A stretch of DNA of 5,343 nucleotides. Origin: an uncultured Steroidobacteraceae bacterium. GTDB taxonomy: Bacteria; Pseudomonadota; Gammaproteobacteria; Steroidobacterales; Steroidobacteraceae. Shown here in pieces: positions 4,887 through 5,343 of this stretch. The notes below the pieces were generated by a model that searched no databases, was not told the origin of the DNA, and saw only the letters and a program-made list of their open reading frames with translations. The DNA lies in assembly GCA_955652795.1 (NCBI GenBank), contig CATPBQ010000082.1, positions 1 through 5,343 of the forward strand. Direction: 5' to 3'. Made by a program: the position numbers and the translations under genes. How positions within the stretch are numbered: the first letter of the stretch is position 1; every line of letters begins with the position of its first letter.

Positions 4887-5343
4887 ATGCGCCGCACACT
4901 CGCCCCCGCCTTTGCCTGCGCCGCCGCGCTCGCGGCGGGCAGCTGCGCCACCAATCCGGAAAGCGGGTCGCACCACGTCGTCTTCACCTCCGTGAAAGGC
5001 GAGCAGGAGAGCTCGCGGCGCATCCACCAGGAAATCGTGAAGTTCTACGGCCTGTACCAGGACCAGGCGCTGCAGGACTACGTGCAGATGGTCGGCACGC
5101 GCGTCGCGCGCAACACGCCGATCGCGGACTGGGACTTCAAGTTCTTCGTGCTCGACGACGACTCGATCAATGCCTTCACCATCGGCGGCGGTTACGTCTA
5201 CGTCCACCGCGGGCTGCTGCCGTACCTGAACTCCGAAGCCGAGCTGGCCACGGTGCTCGGGCACGAGATCGGTCACGACGTCGCACGCCATCCGGCACGC
5301 AGCCAGGCGCGCGGCGTGATGCTCGGCGTGGGTGCGCTGGCCA
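4887..5343 (+). CDS. M48-family zinc metalloprotease, probable lipoprotein, 3' end cut by window edge
   Basis: 152 codons are visible. Residues 1-20 form a signal sequence: MRRT, an Ala-rich hydrophobic core, then LAAGSC with C20 followed by ATNP, suggesting a lipoprotein anchored from C20. The lipobox is imperfect because the -3 residue is Ala-like rather than Leu. Then come an amphipathic pro-region (IHQEIVKFYGLYQD, LQDYVQMVGTRVA), the family block SINAFTIGGGYVYVHRGLLPYL (93-114) and the zinc site HEIGHDVARH (126-135) with both histidines and the catalytic glutamate of HExxH. The third zinc ligand, a downstream glutamate, lies beyond the edge. Relatives such as BepA, LoiP and YcaL of E. coli act on misfolded outer-membrane proteins in the periplasm, so envelope quality control is the likely role; which subgroup this belongs to cannot be decided without the C-terminal half. 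It begins 157 bp after rpmE, so the two may or may not share a transcript. Confidence 0.92.
   Translation, partial: MRRTLAPAFACAAALAAGSCATNPESGSHHVVFTSVKGEQESSRRIHQEIVKFYGLYQDQALQDYVQMVGTRVARNTPIADWDFKFFVLDDDSINAFTIGGGYVYVHRGLLPYLNSEAELATVLGHEIGHDVARHPARSQARGVMLGVGALA

Noticed and set aside
4575..5291. Minus-strand frame of 238 codons
   Set aside because: Antisense to rpmE and the M48 protease, both secure from their zinc-binding motifs; the translation shows no domain.

Overview
The window comes from a GC-rich proteobacterial chromosome, most likely a gammaproteobacterium. The evidence is the gene set (rph, yicC, hemW, zinc-type rpmE), the form of these proteins, and strong G/C preference at third codon positions. 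The exact lineage cannot be fixed from this sequence; something near Xanthomonadales or Steroidobacteraceae is a guess. Most of the window is housekeeping DNA with no insertion sequence, phage gene, CRISPR array or tRNA.

Left part, minus strand (1-1461): a stand-alone PP2C-type protein phosphatase gene followed after 10 bp by rph (RNase PH), which runs off the left edge a few codons short of its end. The two look like one operon, read leftward from a short, AT-richer divergent region (1462-1586) that also serves yicC on the plus strand.

Middle, plus strand (1587-4195): yicC (endoribonuclease family), then a broken GNAT acetyltransferase gene with an internal deletion and frameshift, then hemW (radical-SAM-type haem chaperone). 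RNase PH and YicC are both RNA-processing enzymes, and their divergent pairing is a known bacterial arrangement. HemW ends with about 37 residues beyond the usual family end, in DNA whose base composition looks less like coding sequence.

Gap 4196-4510: a 315-bp intergenic region and the most interesting stretch. It has a strongly AT-rich patch (about 25% GC over 4261-4300), then three DnaA-box-like 9-mers within 35 bp (4339-4373), one of them a perfect inverted TTATCCACA. A further consensus box lies just upstream inside the hemW tail (4160-4168). This looks like a replication-origin or DnaA-titration element, or a DnaA-responsive control region for rpmE. A plausible sigma-70 promoter for rpmE lies just downstream (4409-4437). 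Around the hemW stop, a long-range stem closed by a T-run may be a terminator or structured RNA.

Right part, plus strand (4511-5343): rpmE (ribosomal protein L31, four-cysteine zinc form), a 157-bp gap with a stem-loop, and the first 152 codons of a secreted, probably lipid-anchored M48 metalloprotease with an intact HEIGH motif, cut by the right edge.
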